Shown here piece by piece: positions 33,206-41,631 of a DNA stretch of 63,601 nt (its first letter is position 1; every line of letters begins with the position of its first letter). Source of the stretch: Hominimerdicola alba 8 (GTDB lineage Bacteria; Bacillota; Clostridia; Oscillospirales; Ruminococcaceae); NCBI RefSeq assembly GCF_000178155.2, contig NZ_ADKM02000032.1, forward strand, positions 1-63,601, given 5' to 3'. A program made the position numbers and the translations under genes. The notes below the pieces were generated by a model. It searched no databases. It saw only the letters and a program-made list of their open reading frames with translations, and was not told where the DNA came from.

Positions 33206-34342
33206 TCATATCACTTTGCGTATGCTGAGGTCGGATATGTCAAGCAGGAGAAACCTTGCCGCCTTGCCGACTTCGATACTGCCGTAAAAGCCGTCTATGC
33301 CCACCGAGCGGCATGGGTTGACAGTCGCCGCTTTTGCCGCTGTTTCAAGGGGTATGCCGTACTCCACCGCTTTCAGCAGACAGCCGTACAGGCTTGTCAC
33401 ACTGCCCGCAAGAGTTCCGTCTTCAAGGGTGGCGTGACTGCCCCTTTTTATGACTTTCTGCCCGCCCAGCTGATATTCGCCGTCGGGCATGCCTGTGGCT
33501 TCCATGCTGTCGCTGATAAGCACCACGCCGTCAGCCCCGAACAGCGAAAACACCGCCCGCACCGCGCTTTTTGACAGGTGTACGCCGTCACAGATGACCT
33601 CAGCATAGACCCTCTTCCCGTCAAATGACCTGTCTGCCGCCGCACCTATCAGCGCGGGGGAACGGTGGGTGAACGGCGGCATGGCGTTGTAAAGATGGGT
33701 CACATGGTCAGCACCCGCTTCAAACGCCGCCGCCGCTTCGTCATAGCCGCATTGGGTGTGACCCAGCGAGAAACGCATATTGCCCGCACAGGCGCGAATG
33801 CACTCTGCCGCACCCTCGATTTCGGGGGCGATGGTGACAAGTCTTATAAGACCCTCAGCCGCCGCCTGCCAACCTTTCAGCTTTTCCGCAGATGGAGGCT
33901 GAATGTGGGCGGCATTCTGCGCGCCCGCTTTTGCGCGGCTGATGAAAGGACCTTCGAGGTGAACGCCCACCAGTTTTGCCGCGTCGTTTTTCGGCTGAAC
34001 TTTCGCGTAAGCCGCCGCGCTTTTCAGTATGGCGGTCAGCGTTTCATCGGGAAGTGTCATGGTGGCAGGGCAGATAGTCCCCACCCCCTGCGAAAATTCG
34101 TACCCGGCTATTTTTGAGAACGCTTCCGCTGTGCCCTCGCAGAAGTCGTGCCCCGCACAGCCGTGAAAATGCACATCTGTCAAAGCGGGCAGAACATAAT
34201 TACCCGCCGCATCAAGCACCTCGCCCGAATATTTCACCATAGCATCAGCGGGCAGAATGCCCGAAATTTTCCCGCCGTCAGTGAGTATCGTCAGCTTTTC
34301 AAAGCCGCTTTCGGTCAGCACAAGACCGTTCTTTATAAGCAT
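33206..34342 (-). CDS. nagA: N-acetylglucosamine-6-phosphate deacetylase
   Basis: A 378-residue amidohydrolase that removes acetate from GlcNAc-6-P, feeding amino-sugar catabolism and cell-wall recycling. Metal and substrate motifs: DVHFHGCAGHDF, GVHLEGPFIS, SLGHTQCGY, VTHLYNAMPP, CDGVHLS and catalytic Asp in VLISDSMEATG. ATG 34342 (MLIKNGLVLTESG) has AGGGGG 7 nt upstream and matches the family start; a longer frame runs back into the DUF5131 gene. It starts 10 nt after the DUF5131 stop, so they form an operon. No nagB is adjacent. Confidence 0.93.
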   Translation of the reverse strand: MLIKNGLVLTESGFEKLTILTDGGKISGILPADAMVKYSGEVLDAAGNYVLPALTDVHFHGCAGHDFCEGTAEAFSKIAGYEFSQGVGTICPATMTLPDETLTAILKSAAAYAKVQPKNDAAKLVGVHLEGPFISRAKAGAQNAAHIQPPSAEKLKGWQAAAEGLIRLVTIAPEIEGAAECIRACAGNMRFSLGHTQCGYDEAAAAFEAGADHVTHLYNAMPPFTHRSPALIGAAADRSFDGKRVYAEVICDGVHLSKSAVRAVFSLFGADGVVLISDSMEATGMPDGEYQLGGQKVIKRGSHATLEDGTLAGSVTSLYGCLLKAVEYGIPLETAAKAATVNPCRSVGIDGFYGSIEVGKAARFLLLDISDLSIRKVI

Positions 34343-34352
34343 GATAAGCCCC

Positions 34353-35255
34353 CTACCTGTTCTGAAAGTCCTTGCCGTCAGGCTTTTCGCACTTGCCGCA
34401 GTCGGAACAGCCGTTGCAGGAGGGGCGCATGCCGCATTTCTCACAGCGCTCACGGAATTTCGGCTTGTAACGGTACTTTTCATCTATCGGCAGACCGAAA
34501 CCGTCCCGCAGGTCGAAAAATATCGGCTTGCCCGCCACACTCAGCCCCGATTTGTGCGCCTGTTCGCTTTGCAGACCGCTCCCCTCGATGGAGTACAGTC
34601 TGCCGTCCTTTATGAAGCGCCTGCCTGTACCGCAAAAGACGAATTTCACCCCGAACTCTTCGCACTCATCGTGTAACAGCTTGACCCATTCATACCGACA
34701 GGGACGTGCGCCGTCATAGTTTTCGCCATCGCACAAGACCTGTTCTATCTGCCCCGCTTCGAGGTATTTCCGCAGGCTGACCTGCCCGATGAACGGCGCA
34801 CACATGACCCCCTTGTGCTTGAAAGGCAGACTCAGCAGAATGGGTATGCGCTCGTCAGCGCGGCGCTGATTTTCTGCCGACACATTGAAGAAAATATTTT
34901 CCCAGCCGTCGCCCCAGCCATCGGGCAGACAGTCAGCGACTCTTTCGGGGCGCTTTGTCAGCAGGAAAAATATGACATCACTGCGCCGCCGCATTATCTC
35001 CCACGCTTCATCGCGCCACTTATCGGCTTCGGGAAGGAAGAAATCGGAAGTCATGCAGACCCTTATCTGCTCGCCGCATTTCACCTTATAACTTCCTTTC
35101 CTGTCCTTGTGGAGGGGGTAATCGAAACCTGCTTTTGTGCGGAAAATTTTTGAGCCGTCAAGACCTCTTTGCTTATCGAGAAAATACATATAGCAATTCT
35201 GACAGCCCTCACTTTTTTTGACACAGCCATGCCAGGGGTTCCAGATATCGTGCAT
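34353..35255 (-). CDS. DUF5131 (phage Gp37/Gp68-like) family protein
   Basis: A 300-residue protein. The N terminus IWNPWHGCVKKSEGCQNCYM has the conserved WNPxxGCxxxSxGCxxCY pattern of the DUF5131/Gp37-Gp68 family, with Cys residues spaced like a metal or Fe-S site. Further conserved blocks are CMTSDFFLPEADKWRDEAW and FFLLTKRPERV. The C terminus carries a Cys-rich tail (CEKCGMRPSCNGCSDCGKC). The biochemical function is not established to my knowledge; relatives occur in phages and bacteria. It is first in an operon with nagA and has a strong promoter. Confidence 0.85.
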   Translation of the reverse strand: MHDIWNPWHGCVKKSEGCQNCYMYFLDKQRGLDGSKIFRTKAGFDYPLHKDRKGSYKVKCGEQIRVCMTSDFFLPEADKWRDEAWEIMRRRSDVIFFLLTKRPERVADCLPDGWGDGWENIFFNVSAENQRRADERIPILLSLPFKHKGVMCAPFIGQVSLRKYLEAGQIEQVLCDGENYDGARPCRYEWVKLLHDECEEFGVKFVFCGTGRRFIKDGRLYSIEGSGLQSEQAHKSGLSVAGKPIFFDLRDGFGLPIDEKYRYKPKFRERCEKCGMRPSCNGCSDCGKCEKPDGKDFQNR

Positions 35256-35284
35256 AAAGTCACCTGCCTTCCTTATTTTTGTTC

Positions 35285-35313
35285 ATTATAATACGCTTGC
35301 TCCGAAAAGTCAA
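35285..35313 (-). promoter_or_regulatory. promoter of DUF5131-nagA operon
   Basis: On the minus strand: TTGACT (complement of 35308-35313), a 17-bp spacer and TATAAT (complement of 35285-35290), about 30 bp before the start codon. Confidence 0.82.
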
Positions 35314-35323
35314 GGCTTATTTT

Positions 35324-35511
35324 AATTCATAATTCATAATTCATAATTCATAATTATTGGCAGGGGCGAAAGTGAGTCGGTTCAGCGGAAAAGAGAGCGA
35401 ACCATGACGCTGACAAAGTGAGAAAAGCACCACAAAGCGATGGGCGAGAAAAAGCGCGCGGTCAAGCCTCGCGCCAGCAGGCTTGCGGGAGTTTGAGGGC
35501 AGAGCCCTCAA
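35324..35511 (+). repeat. family 3 composite repeat, copy 1
   Basis: It opens with four overlapping AATTCATAATTC units running into AATTATTGGCA (to 35362). It ends with GGGAGTTTGAGGGC and GCCCTCAA, a hairpin (35493-35511). The same start and end sequences bracket 45031-45209. The middle 120 bp or so differs between copies. No protein is encoded. Confidence 0.7.
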
Positions 35512-35669
35512 TCACCGAAGTGCAAAACCAAAATGCACATCAAACAATAAGAGAAAAACAAAGCGAAAGCCCACAAGCGGCGCAAAAACAGCGATCTTCC
35601 AACCCAAAGAGCGGTAAACACGGCGGGAGTAACGCCTACACAGTCGCGAACGCCCCCGCCCTACACGTA

Positions 35670-35765
35670 GGGAGTGCAGACCCAAAAGCGGGCAATTCGC
35701 AAAGAAAAGCGCGTACTCAATTCCCGCGAACAGCACTCCCCATGTGCGGGCGACGAATTGCCCGC
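35670..35765. ncRNA. possible pseudoknot-forming structured element
   Basis: Two perfect complementary pairs are interleaved: GGGAGTGC (35670-35677) with GCACTCCC (35733-35740), and GCGGGCAATTCG (35688-35699) with CGAATTGCCCGC (35754-35765). The A-B-A'-B' order is that of an H-type pseudoknot or of alternative stems. It lies in the otherwise gene-free stretch 35512-35972. No RNA family is recognised, and DNA-level function is equally possible. Confidence 0.4.
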
Positions 35766-35972
35766 GTGTGCCAGCCGAACAGCGACAGCGTCTTCGGCGG
35801 TCGTGGTGCAGTTGCTTAGTCAGAACGGCGAACTTTCGCGGCATGGTCAGCAGTTCAACGGATAAGCATGTCAATAGTCAAGGCACAAAACTTCGCGGGT
35901 GGGCGGGAGGGCGACCACTCCAAAGAAGAGAACTACCATCACGGCAAGGTCATGCAGATACAGCCGCATAAA

Positions 35973-36000
35973 AAGCCCGACCTCATATGAAGTCGGGCTT
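35973..36000 (-). terminator. terminator of rqcP gene
   Basis: AAGCCCGAC pairs with GTCGGGCTT over a 10-nt loop. On the minus strand it is followed by TT and lies just past the rqcP stop codon. Confidence 0.75.
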
Positions 36001-36003
36001 GTG

Positions 36004-36246
36004 TCATGATATTACCTCGTAATTGTCTGCGGCATTCTCTTTGGTGGCGTATTCGGTAACGTTCATCACCTTTACCTTGATGGGGCGCTGACCTAATCCT
36101 ATCTCGATGATATCCCCCACCTTGACATCGTAAGAAGCCCTCGCCGCCTTGCCGTTGACGATTATCCTGCCCTCATCGCAGGCTTCGTTTGCTACAGTGC
36201 GGCGCTTTATCAGCCTTGTAACTTTCAGGTATTTGTCTAATCTCAT
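36004..36246 (-). CDS. rqcP: RqcP/YabO-type S4 RNA-binding protein
   Basis: An 80-residue single-domain S4 protein: MRLDKYLKVTRLIKRRTVA, then GRIIVNGKAARASYDVKVGD and a short tail. RqcP (YabO) binds the obstructed 50S subunit with RqcH and helps add Ala tails in ribosome quality control. Position downstream of mazG and hup, on the same strand, is the conserved Firmicute arrangement around yabN-yabO. ATG 36246 has GGAGG 5 nt upstream; a longer frame start at 36267 does not. Confidence 0.88.
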   Translation of the reverse strand: MRLDKYLKVTRLIKRRTVANEACDEGRIIVNGKAARASYDVKVGDIIEIGLGQRPIKVKVMNVTEYATKENAADNYEVIS

Positions 36247-36270
36247 AGTTCCTCCGCTCATCAACAATAA

Positions 36271-36294
36271 AGGCGGACAGATATCTGCCCGCCT
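36271..36294 (-). terminator. terminator after hup gene
   Basis: AGGCGGACAGAT and ATCTGCCCGCCT form a near-perfect stem (one A-C mismatch). Read leftward it is followed by TTTATTGTT. It lies between hup and rqcP and probably limits read-through from the highly expressed hup gene. Confidence 0.7.
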
Positions 36295-36310
36295 GAATCT
36301 CAGTTATATA

Positions 36311-36589
36311 TTACTTCTTGTCAACTGCTGCCTTAAGAGCGCTGCCTGCCTTGAATGCGGGTACCTTTCTTGCGGGAACATCAACAGGAGCCTTAGTAAC
36401 AGGGTTCATAGCTACCTTTGCAGCTCTATCTCTTACCTCGAAAGTACCGAAGCCAACGAGAGTTACCTTCTCACCCTTCTCCAGTGCATCAGTGATGGAA
36501 TCCAGTACAGCTGCCAGTGCCTTGTCAGCTTCCTTCTTTGAATAACCGCCCTTTTCAGCGATAACATTGATAAGTTCTGCCTTGTTCAT
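36311..36589 (-). CDS. hup: HU-family DNA-binding protein
   Basis: A 92-residue histone-like protein with the full HU signature. It starts MNKAELINVIAEKGGYSKKE, has the beta-arm region TLVGFGTFEVRDRAAKVAMN and ends in PAFKAGSALKAAVDKK. HU dimers bend and compact DNA. Codon use is strongly biased (CTT, GTA, AAC choices of abundant proteins), and GGAGG precedes the start. Confidence 0.97.
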   Translation of the reverse strand: MNKAELINVIAEKGGYSKKEADKALAAVLDSITDALEKGEKVTLVGFGTFEVRDRAAKVAMNPVTKAPVDVPARKVPAFKAGSALKAAVDKK

Positions 36590-36609
36590 TTTAAAAAACC
36601 TCCAAAAAT

Positions 36610-36639
36610 TTTATACATGGCTTTTACGTCAGACTGCAA
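36610..36639 (-). promoter_or_regulatory. probable promoter of hup
   Basis: On the minus strand: TTGCAG (complement of 36634-36639), an 18-bp spacer and TATAAA (complement of 36610-36615), about 20 bp before the start codon. It would let hup be expressed independently of mazG. Confidence 0.6.
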
Positions 36640-36681
36640 AGCCAATTTAACGAATAATTGCTTATTCATTAATTTCCGATC

Positions 36682-37485
36682 TTAATACGAGTAAAGTTCA
36701 CCCGCAGTGTGCTGCGATATCTCGCCGCTCTTCTGCTCCAGCTCCTCAAACCTCTTTACGAAGCTGTTGCAGCTGTCAGCCAGACATTCCTCAGCGTCAC
36801 AGTCAAGCCTGCGTGCCAGATTTGCGCACAGCATCAGCAGACTGCCTATCTCGGCTGAAACTTCCTCGCCCTTTTCGTCAGCCGCCTGTACCTTGCCAAG
36901 CGCCGACCTTATCGCTGCATACATGTCAAGTTCAGTACCGTCTTCCTCGCTCTTCACAAAGTCAACGCCTGCTCTCGATGCACGCTTGCCCAGCTTCTGC
37001 GCACGCATCAGCGCAGGGAAGTTCTTCGGCACGCTCTTCAGCGTGTCCGTATATGTTTCCTGACCCTTAGTTTCCTTCTTGATGGAATCCCAGTTGGTCA
37101 GCACCTTGTCCACCGTGTCGGCATTCACATTGCCGAAAACATGCGGGTGACGGGTTATCAGCTTTTGGCAAAGTTCGGTGATGACATCTTCCAGCACGAA
37201 ATGCTCACGCTCCTGCTCAAGCACCACATGGAATATCACCTGCAAAAGCACATCGCCCAACTCTTCCCGCAGCATGGCAGGTGAGTCAAAATCGATAGCT
37301 TCCATGACTTCATAGACCTCTTCCAGCAGATCTTTCTTGATCGTGCTGTGAGTCTGCACCTTGTCCCAGGGACAGCCCTTGTCCTTATCACGCAGTACAG
37401 TCACAAGATCCACCAGATCACCGATGTCATACCTATCCTTTTTCGGAAGGCTCTCTATCAGCGCATCAACAGTCTTTTCTTCCAC
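36682..37485 (-). CDS. mazG: MazG nucleoside triphosphate pyrophosphohydrolase
   Basis: About 267 residues with two MazG-type helical domains. The catalytic domain shows the sequence DKGCPWDKVQTHSTIKKDLL, the EExxE metal motif in EEVYEVMEAID, and LREELGDVLLQVIFH. It hydrolyses aberrant NTPs (housecleaning). GTG 37485 was chosen because AGAGGTG lies 6 nt upstream; GTG 37506 would add 7 residues but has a Shine-Dalgarno sequence directly abutting it. The YabN-type SAM-methylase-like N-terminal domain found in some Firmicutes is absent. Confidence 0.92.
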   Translation of the reverse strand: MEEKTVDALIESLPKKDRYDIGDLVDLVTVLRDKDKGCPWDKVQTHSTIKKDLLEEVYEVMEAIDFDSPAMLREELGDVLLQVIFHVVLEQEREHFVLEDVITELCQKLITRHPHVFGNVNADTVDKVLTNWDSIKKETKGQETYTDTLKSVPKNFPALMRAQKLGKRASRAGVDFVKSEEDGTELDMYAAIRSALGKVQAADEKGEEVSAEIGSLLMLCANLARRLDCDAEECLADSCNSFVKRFEELEQKSGEISQHTAGELYSY

Positions 37486-37528
37486 AAAATTCACCTCTTT
37501 GCCCACCCCCTCGAAAGGGTGCTTTAAT

Positions 37529-37557
37529 ATAATAACTCAATTTCAGAAAAAAAGCAA
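37529..37557 (-). promoter_or_regulatory. probable promoter of mazG
   Basis: On the minus strand: TTGCTT (complement of 37552-37557), a 17-bp spacer and TATTAT (complement of 37529-37534), about 45 bp upstream of the start codon. Moderate match. Confidence 0.5.
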
Positions 37558-37844
37558 GTGCTTTTTTCACTTTTTTTGAAAAAATCGGCGTTTCATGAGC
37601 TTTTCGGCGTTTCGCACAATAATTCTGTCAAAATAAAGCACTTATTGCCGCGAGATACATATCGCTGATAAGGCGAAATTAATGCGATAGAAGAATTTTC
37701 AGCCGTCATGCCGGCAAAGAAAACAAAAGCTGTGCGCTATAGACCGACAGACATGACAAGACCGACCGACAAGACAGTCTGTATCTGTCTTTGTCTTTTT
37801 ATTGGCATGTTTCGCATGGCTTGGCATAGCTTTGATGTGCGCCT

Positions 37845-37884
37845 GTATGCGAACGCATGCGAGTGTATACGAACGCATGCGAGG
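37845..37884. repeat. two-unit 20-bp tandem repeat
   Basis: GTATGCGAACGCATGCGAGT is repeated once with two changes, and each unit holds the palindrome GCATGC. The surrounding gene-free stretch 37558-38042 is purine-skewed and repetitive (GACCGACAGACATGACAAGA) but shows no gene, strong hairpin or known element. Confidence 0.6.
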
Positions 37885-38042
37885 ATAAAGTCTGCAAAAG
37901 CTGTGCTGCATCGGCAGGCGGACGGACAGCCGTATTTACATCAGTTTGCTTTTTTATCCGATATTTCGTACCGATAGCCGCGTACAGGGCTGTACTATGC
38001 TTATTAACTAAAATCAGGGGCGGTTTTGTCTTAAAATTTCAC

Positions 38043-38071
38043 TTGACATCAACGTGAACGGGGTGTATAAT
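38043..38071 (+). promoter_or_regulatory. consensus promoter of lipoprotein-CBS-dacB cluster
   Basis: TTGACA (38043-38048), a 17-bp spacer and TATAAT (38066-38071): full consensus, 65 bp before the lipoprotein start codon. Confidence 0.85.
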
Positions 38072-38136
38072 AAATGATGTACAGCTGCGGACAGGCTGTG
38101 CCTGTGAATAGTCCACGAAAGGAACAATGATAGAAG

Positions 38137-39096
38137 ATGAAAGCATATAGAACGGCGGCTGCTGTGACAGCTGCGGCGCTGGTGCTGTGCTGTGCTTCCT
38201 GCGGTGACAAGACAAATAAAGACAGCAGCAAGGCGGCGGATAAAAAGAAGAATATAACAAGTTCTGCGGTCGAGGAGAGCAGCGCTGAGGACGCTCAGAC
38301 GACTTCGGGCGAGGACAGCGGCGAACCTGCATTGACTGCTGTCGATGGTCAGTTCATCATGCAGGCTTATGACATGCTGCAAAGTTCGCAGTATGTGCTG
38401 CGGCTCACCTATACCGACCCTGAGGGCTTCGATACCGATATCTACAGAGTTGTCGATGGTGACGACTACTATGAGGTACAGACAAATGAGATAGGCGAGA
38501 GCGGCTGTATCTCGGTCAACGGCGAGGCTTATGACTTTGACAATGTCTGCGGCATCTATCGCAGGCGGACGCAGGGCAAGCCCGAAACGCTCATAGAAAC
38601 GGTGGTGGAAGAGCGTCTTCCTGCCACTGATACCAATGTTGACCCGAACGAAGCGGCTGACCTTGAGGTGGAGGAATACACCTACACGGGCGGCACATAC
38701 ATAACGGTCATGGATTTCTACTTTGATAAGGTCACAGGTGTGCCTGTGAGATATACCACAAGGTATATGGTCGAGCAGGAGAACGGTGACGAAGGCATGA
38801 CCGAAACAAGAACTGTAAAAGAGATAATGTACGGCGCAGGCGGTGAACTGACAGCTACCGACGGCGAGAGCCATGAACTGGACAGAACGGTGTTTGACAC
38901 TTCGTTCATCTCAAAGCTGGCAGACTTTGACGGCATGTCGCCCGAACAGAAGCTGGGTTACTGTCAGGCTATATTCGTCACGGCGAACGTAACGGCTGAT
39001 GAACTGACGGAGGCGGGCTTTGATGAGGAAAAGCTGAAAAAAATATCCTATGAAGAACTGACTTCGCTGGTATATACTTATGGGTACGACCTCTGA
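38137..39096 (+). CDS. lipoprotein of unknown function
   Basis: A 319-residue protein with a lipoprotein signal peptide (AALVLCCASCGDK; the lipidated Cys follows AS). A Lys/Ser/Asp-rich linker of about 45 residues leads to a mixed beta-rich domain (QYVLRLTYTDPEGFDTDIY; YIYTDFYFDKV-like strands). This fold is reminiscent of LolA/LppX-type or outer-surface lipid-binding folds, but I recognise no family. It is first in a cluster with a CBS protein (7-nt gap) and a D,D-carboxypeptidase, which suggests an envelope role. Confidence 0.75.
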   Translation: MKAYRTAAAVTAAALVLCCASCGDKTNKDSSKAADKKKNITSSAVEESSAEDAQTTSGEDSGEPALTAVDGQFIMQAYDMLQSSQYVLRLTYTDPEGFDTDIYRVVDGDDYYEVQTNEIGESGCISVNGEAYDFDNVCGIYRRRTQGKPETLIETVVEERLPATDTNVDPNEAADLEVEEYTYTGGTYITVMDFYFDKVTGVPVRYTTRYMVEQENGDEGMTETRTVKEIMYGAGGELTATDGESHELDRTVFDTSFISKLADFDGMSPEQKLGYCQAIFVTANVTADELTEAGFDEEKLKKISYEELTSLVYTYGYDL

Positions 39097-39103
39097 GGAT
39101 TGA

Positions 39104-39556
39104 ATGATGAATATCTTGAAATTACTGCACCCTAAGGCGTGTATCGAATATATCTATGATGACTGCACTGCAAGGCAGACCCTCGAAAAGATGAAAAATC
39201 ACGGCTATTCCGCCGTACCTGTCATCAACAGGGAGGGCAGGTTCGTCAAGACTGTATCTGAGGGCGATTTTCTCAGGTTCATGGTCGAGCGGGGCATGTA
39301 TGATATCCGCGAGATGGAGAACTATCCGCTGGAAAAGATACCCGCTAAGGTGAAGATGCGCCCCGTGAACGTTTCGGCAACGGTCGAAGAACTGATACTG
39401 CTCAGCATGGATCAGAACTTCGTGCCCGTCATCGATGACAGGGGGATATTTATAGGCATCGTCACCCGCAAGGATATACTTTCATACTGCTATGACACTA
39501 TCATGGCTGAAAAACACACTGAAAACGAAGAAGACCTGCAACAGGCTGATATATGA
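39104..39556 (+). CDS. CBS-domain protein
   Basis: A 150-residue protein made of a CBS pair. The first unit is IYDDCTARQTLEKMKNHGYS, with AVPVINREGRFVKTVSEGDF; the second is VSATVEELILLSMDQNFVPV, with GIFIGIVTRKDIL. CBS pairs bind adenosine nucleotides and usually act as regulatory modules. There is no attached enzyme domain, so it may sense energy state for a partner. ATG 39104 is followed by a second ATG; either could be used. Confidence 0.88.
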   Translation: MMNILKLLHPKACIEYIYDDCTARQTLEKMKNHGYSAVPVINREGRFVKTVSEGDFLRFMVERGMYDIREMENYPLEKIPAKVKMRPVNVSATVEELILLSMDQNFVPVIDDRGIFIGIVTRKDILSYCYDTIMAEKHTENEEDLQQADI

Positions 39557-39579
39557 TTTGAAAGGAATGGTAAGGAGAA

Positions 39580-40785
39580 ATGAAGAACACCAACCGTAAG
39601 GGCGGCGCTGCAATAGTCGCGGTGCTGGTCATGATAATAATTCTGGCGGTCAGCTGTGCGCTGATGGTGGTAACAGGCAGAAAGTCCATCAAGGCGAACG
39701 AGAGCGTAACTGCACGTATCCCCGAAGGCTACAGTATGGAGGAAACGACTCCAGAAGAGGACACCACCGCTGAGGAAGAGGTGCCTGTCGAGGTGCCTGA
39801 GATAAAGCCTTCGATGATACCCGCTATCTCTTCTGACTATCAGGTCATAAATCTTAAGGACGCTACTTTCAGCACCGCTGTGCTGATGGACGCTGACAGC
39901 AACGAACTTATCGCAGGTCTTAAGTACGACAAGAAGATATATCCCGCATCGCTGACCAAGCTGATGACTCTGCTGGTGGCAGTCGAGAATATCGATGATA
40001 TGAATGCAAAATATAAGTTCACCGATAAGGATATCGACCCGCTGATAGATGAGAATGCTTCCCGCGCAGGCTATGTGGCAGGCGATGAAGCTACTATGGA
40101 AGACCTGCTGTATGCGGCTATCCTCCCCAGCGGCGCTGACGGCACACTGGGTCTGGCAAACGCCATCGCAGGCAGTGAGAAGGATTTCGTAAAGCTGATG
40201 AACGACAAGGCGGCTGAACTGGGTCTTACAGATACCAACTTCGTAAATGCCAGCGGTCTGCACGACAAACAGCACTACACTACCGCGCAGGATATGGCAG
40301 TCATCACAAGGGCATGTTTGCAGAATGATGTGTGCCGCAAGGTGATGTTCGCTGAGAAGTGGACAACTAAGCCCACACAGGAATTTGAAGATGGCATAGA
40401 GCTTGACAGCATACTGCACAGCCGTTTCGGCGGTTACTTCATAGATGCCGATCAGGACGGCGCGGAAGATGCGGAACTGGAGGGCGGCAAGACAGGCTTC
40501 ACTGACGAGTCGATGTTCTGCCTGTCAACTGTTGTCAAGTACAACGGCAAGGAGTATATCTGCATAACCACCAAGTCTGACGGCGACCTGATAGCTACCG
40601 AAGATGCTATCATGGTATATGAGAACTATCTGCCGGGTGCAGTTGGCACACCTGTTACCGCTGATGAGAGCAGTGAAGCTGAGAACAGCGATGAAAGTCA
40701 GGCAGATGACAACAATGTTATCACCATCACCGATGACACTGCGAGCAGTTCAAAGCCCGCAGCAGACGAGAACTACGAAGCATAA
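39580..40785 (+). CDS. D-alanyl-D-alanine carboxypeptidase (S11 PBP)
   Basis: A 401-residue penicillin-binding protein anchored by an N-terminal helix (AAIVAVLVMIIILAVSCALM). Active-site motifs are SxxK in PASLTKLMTLL, SxN-like in LPSGADGTLGLANAIAGS (Ser-Gly-Ala in place of Ser-x-Asn) and KTG in EGGKTGFTDES. It trims the terminal D-Ala from peptidoglycan stem peptides. A Ser/Glu-rich tail of 45 residues follows the catalytic domain; there is no C-terminal PBP5 beta domain. It is third in the lipoprotein-CBS cluster and ends at a strong terminator. Confidence 0.9.
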   Translation: MKNTNRKGGAAIVAVLVMIIILAVSCALMVVTGRKSIKANESVTARIPEGYSMEETTPEEDTTAEEEVPVEVPEIKPSMIPAISSDYQVINLKDATFSTAVLMDADSNELIAGLKYDKKIYPASLTKLMTLLVAVENIDDMNAKYKFTDKDIDPLIDENASRAGYVAGDEATMEDLLYAAILPSGADGTLGLANAIAGSEKDFVKLMNDKAAELGLTDTNFVNASGLHDKQHYTTAQDMAVITRACLQNDVCRKVMFAEKWTTKPTQEFEDGIELDSILHSRFGGYFIDADQDGAEDAELEGGKTGFTDESMFCLSTVVKYNGKEYICITTKSDGDLIATEDAIMVYENYLPGAVGTPVTADESSEAENSDESQADDNNVITITDDTASSSKPAADENYEA

Positions 40786-40796
40786 CAGATACCGTA

Positions 40797-40829
40797 ACGG
40801 GCAGGACGAGCAGTCCTGTCCGTTTTTTT
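40797..40829 (+). terminator. terminator after D,D-carboxypeptidase gene
   Basis: ACGGGCAGGAC pairs with GTCCTGTCCGT over a 5-nt loop (one G-T wobble), followed by seven T residues. Confidence 0.9.
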
Positions 40830-40998
40830 GTGCGTATGACATCGCGGGAGCATTTTGTTTTCGCGGGGTGTGCCATATCACAGAAAATACACATTGATAT
40901 GTTATCATATATCTGACAAAAGCCGACCTTACAGGGATTAAGTGTGCTGAATAACAGCGGCGGCGATGTCGATATTATCAAGAGGAGAGTGTGCCCAT

Positions 40999-41571
40999 TT
41001 GCCCAACGCCGAGAAAACAAAAAAACGCACCTGCGGCACGACGGCATTCCGCGTGGCGCTGGGCGGCATTTGTGCGGCAGTCTGCCTGCTGCTGATGTTT
41101 TGCAGTTCGTTCCTGCCCGGACTGAGTTACACCATACCTGTGTTTGCAGGTGTGCTGATGGTGGTCATGATAGTTGAAACTGACAGCCGATGGGCGATAG
41201 CGACCTACTGCGCGGTAAGTCTGCTGTGCCTGTTCATCACCCCGAATTTTGAGGCTTCACTGCTGTTCATATTATTCATGGGCTACTACCCGATCTTGCA
41301 GTTCTGGCTGTCAAAGCAGAAGAAAAAGTTATTTGTATGGCTGGTGAAGCTGGCGGTATTCAACGCGGCGATAGTAATTTATTACAACCTTTTCAAGCTG
41401 TTGTTCCCCGCAATGGATATGCTGGAGGGTACGGAGTTTTTCGGGAAATATGCTTTGCCGCTGTTGTGGCTTGAAGCTGAGATATGTTTTCTGGTCTACG
41501 ATAAGTTCCTTGCACTGGTGATAGAAGTGTACATCGGCTGGTTCAGAAAGAAGATACTGCGCAGAAAATAG
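40999..41571 (+). CDS. small multi-pass membrane protein
   Basis: About 190 residues with five or six hydrophobic segments (GGICAAVCLLLMFCSSFLPG; WAIATYCAVSLLCLFITPNF; EASLLFILFMGYYPILQFWL). The tail is basic (WFRKKILRRK). The size and helix count resemble ECF-transporter S components or related small membrane proteins, but no substrate signature is seen. TTG 40999 is preferred because AGGAGAG lies about 10 nt upstream; ATG 40966 has no such site. It is 60 bp upstream of the TVP38 gene. Confidence 0.65.
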   Translation: MPNAEKTKKRTCGTTAFRVALGGICAAVCLLLMFCSSFLPGLSYTIPVFAGVLMVVMIVETDSRWAIATYCAVSLLCLFITPNFEASLLFILFMGYYPILQFWLSKQKKKLFVWLVKLAVFNAAIVIYYNLFKLLFPAMDMLEGTEFFGKYALPLLWLEAEICFLVYDKFLALVIEVYIGWFRKKILRRK

Positions 41572-41631
41572 CAGGGGTGCAAGTCAATAACTGAGAGTTG
41601 CTGACATATCAGATAGAAACGGTGACACAAA

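Noticed and set aside
35418-35819. 133-residue open frame on the plus strand in the repeat-rich gap
   Set aside because: Composition is Gln/Arg/Ala-rich without domains, there is no ribosome-binding site, and it runs through family 3 repeat and inverted-repeat DNA.
37845-37884. Possible CRISPR-like repeat
   Set aside because: Only two adjacent 20-bp units with no spacer; no cas genes in the window.
38014-38874. 286-residue open frame antisense to the lipoprotein
   Set aside because: It covers the consensus promoter at 38043 and the forward gene has a lipobox and good start context.
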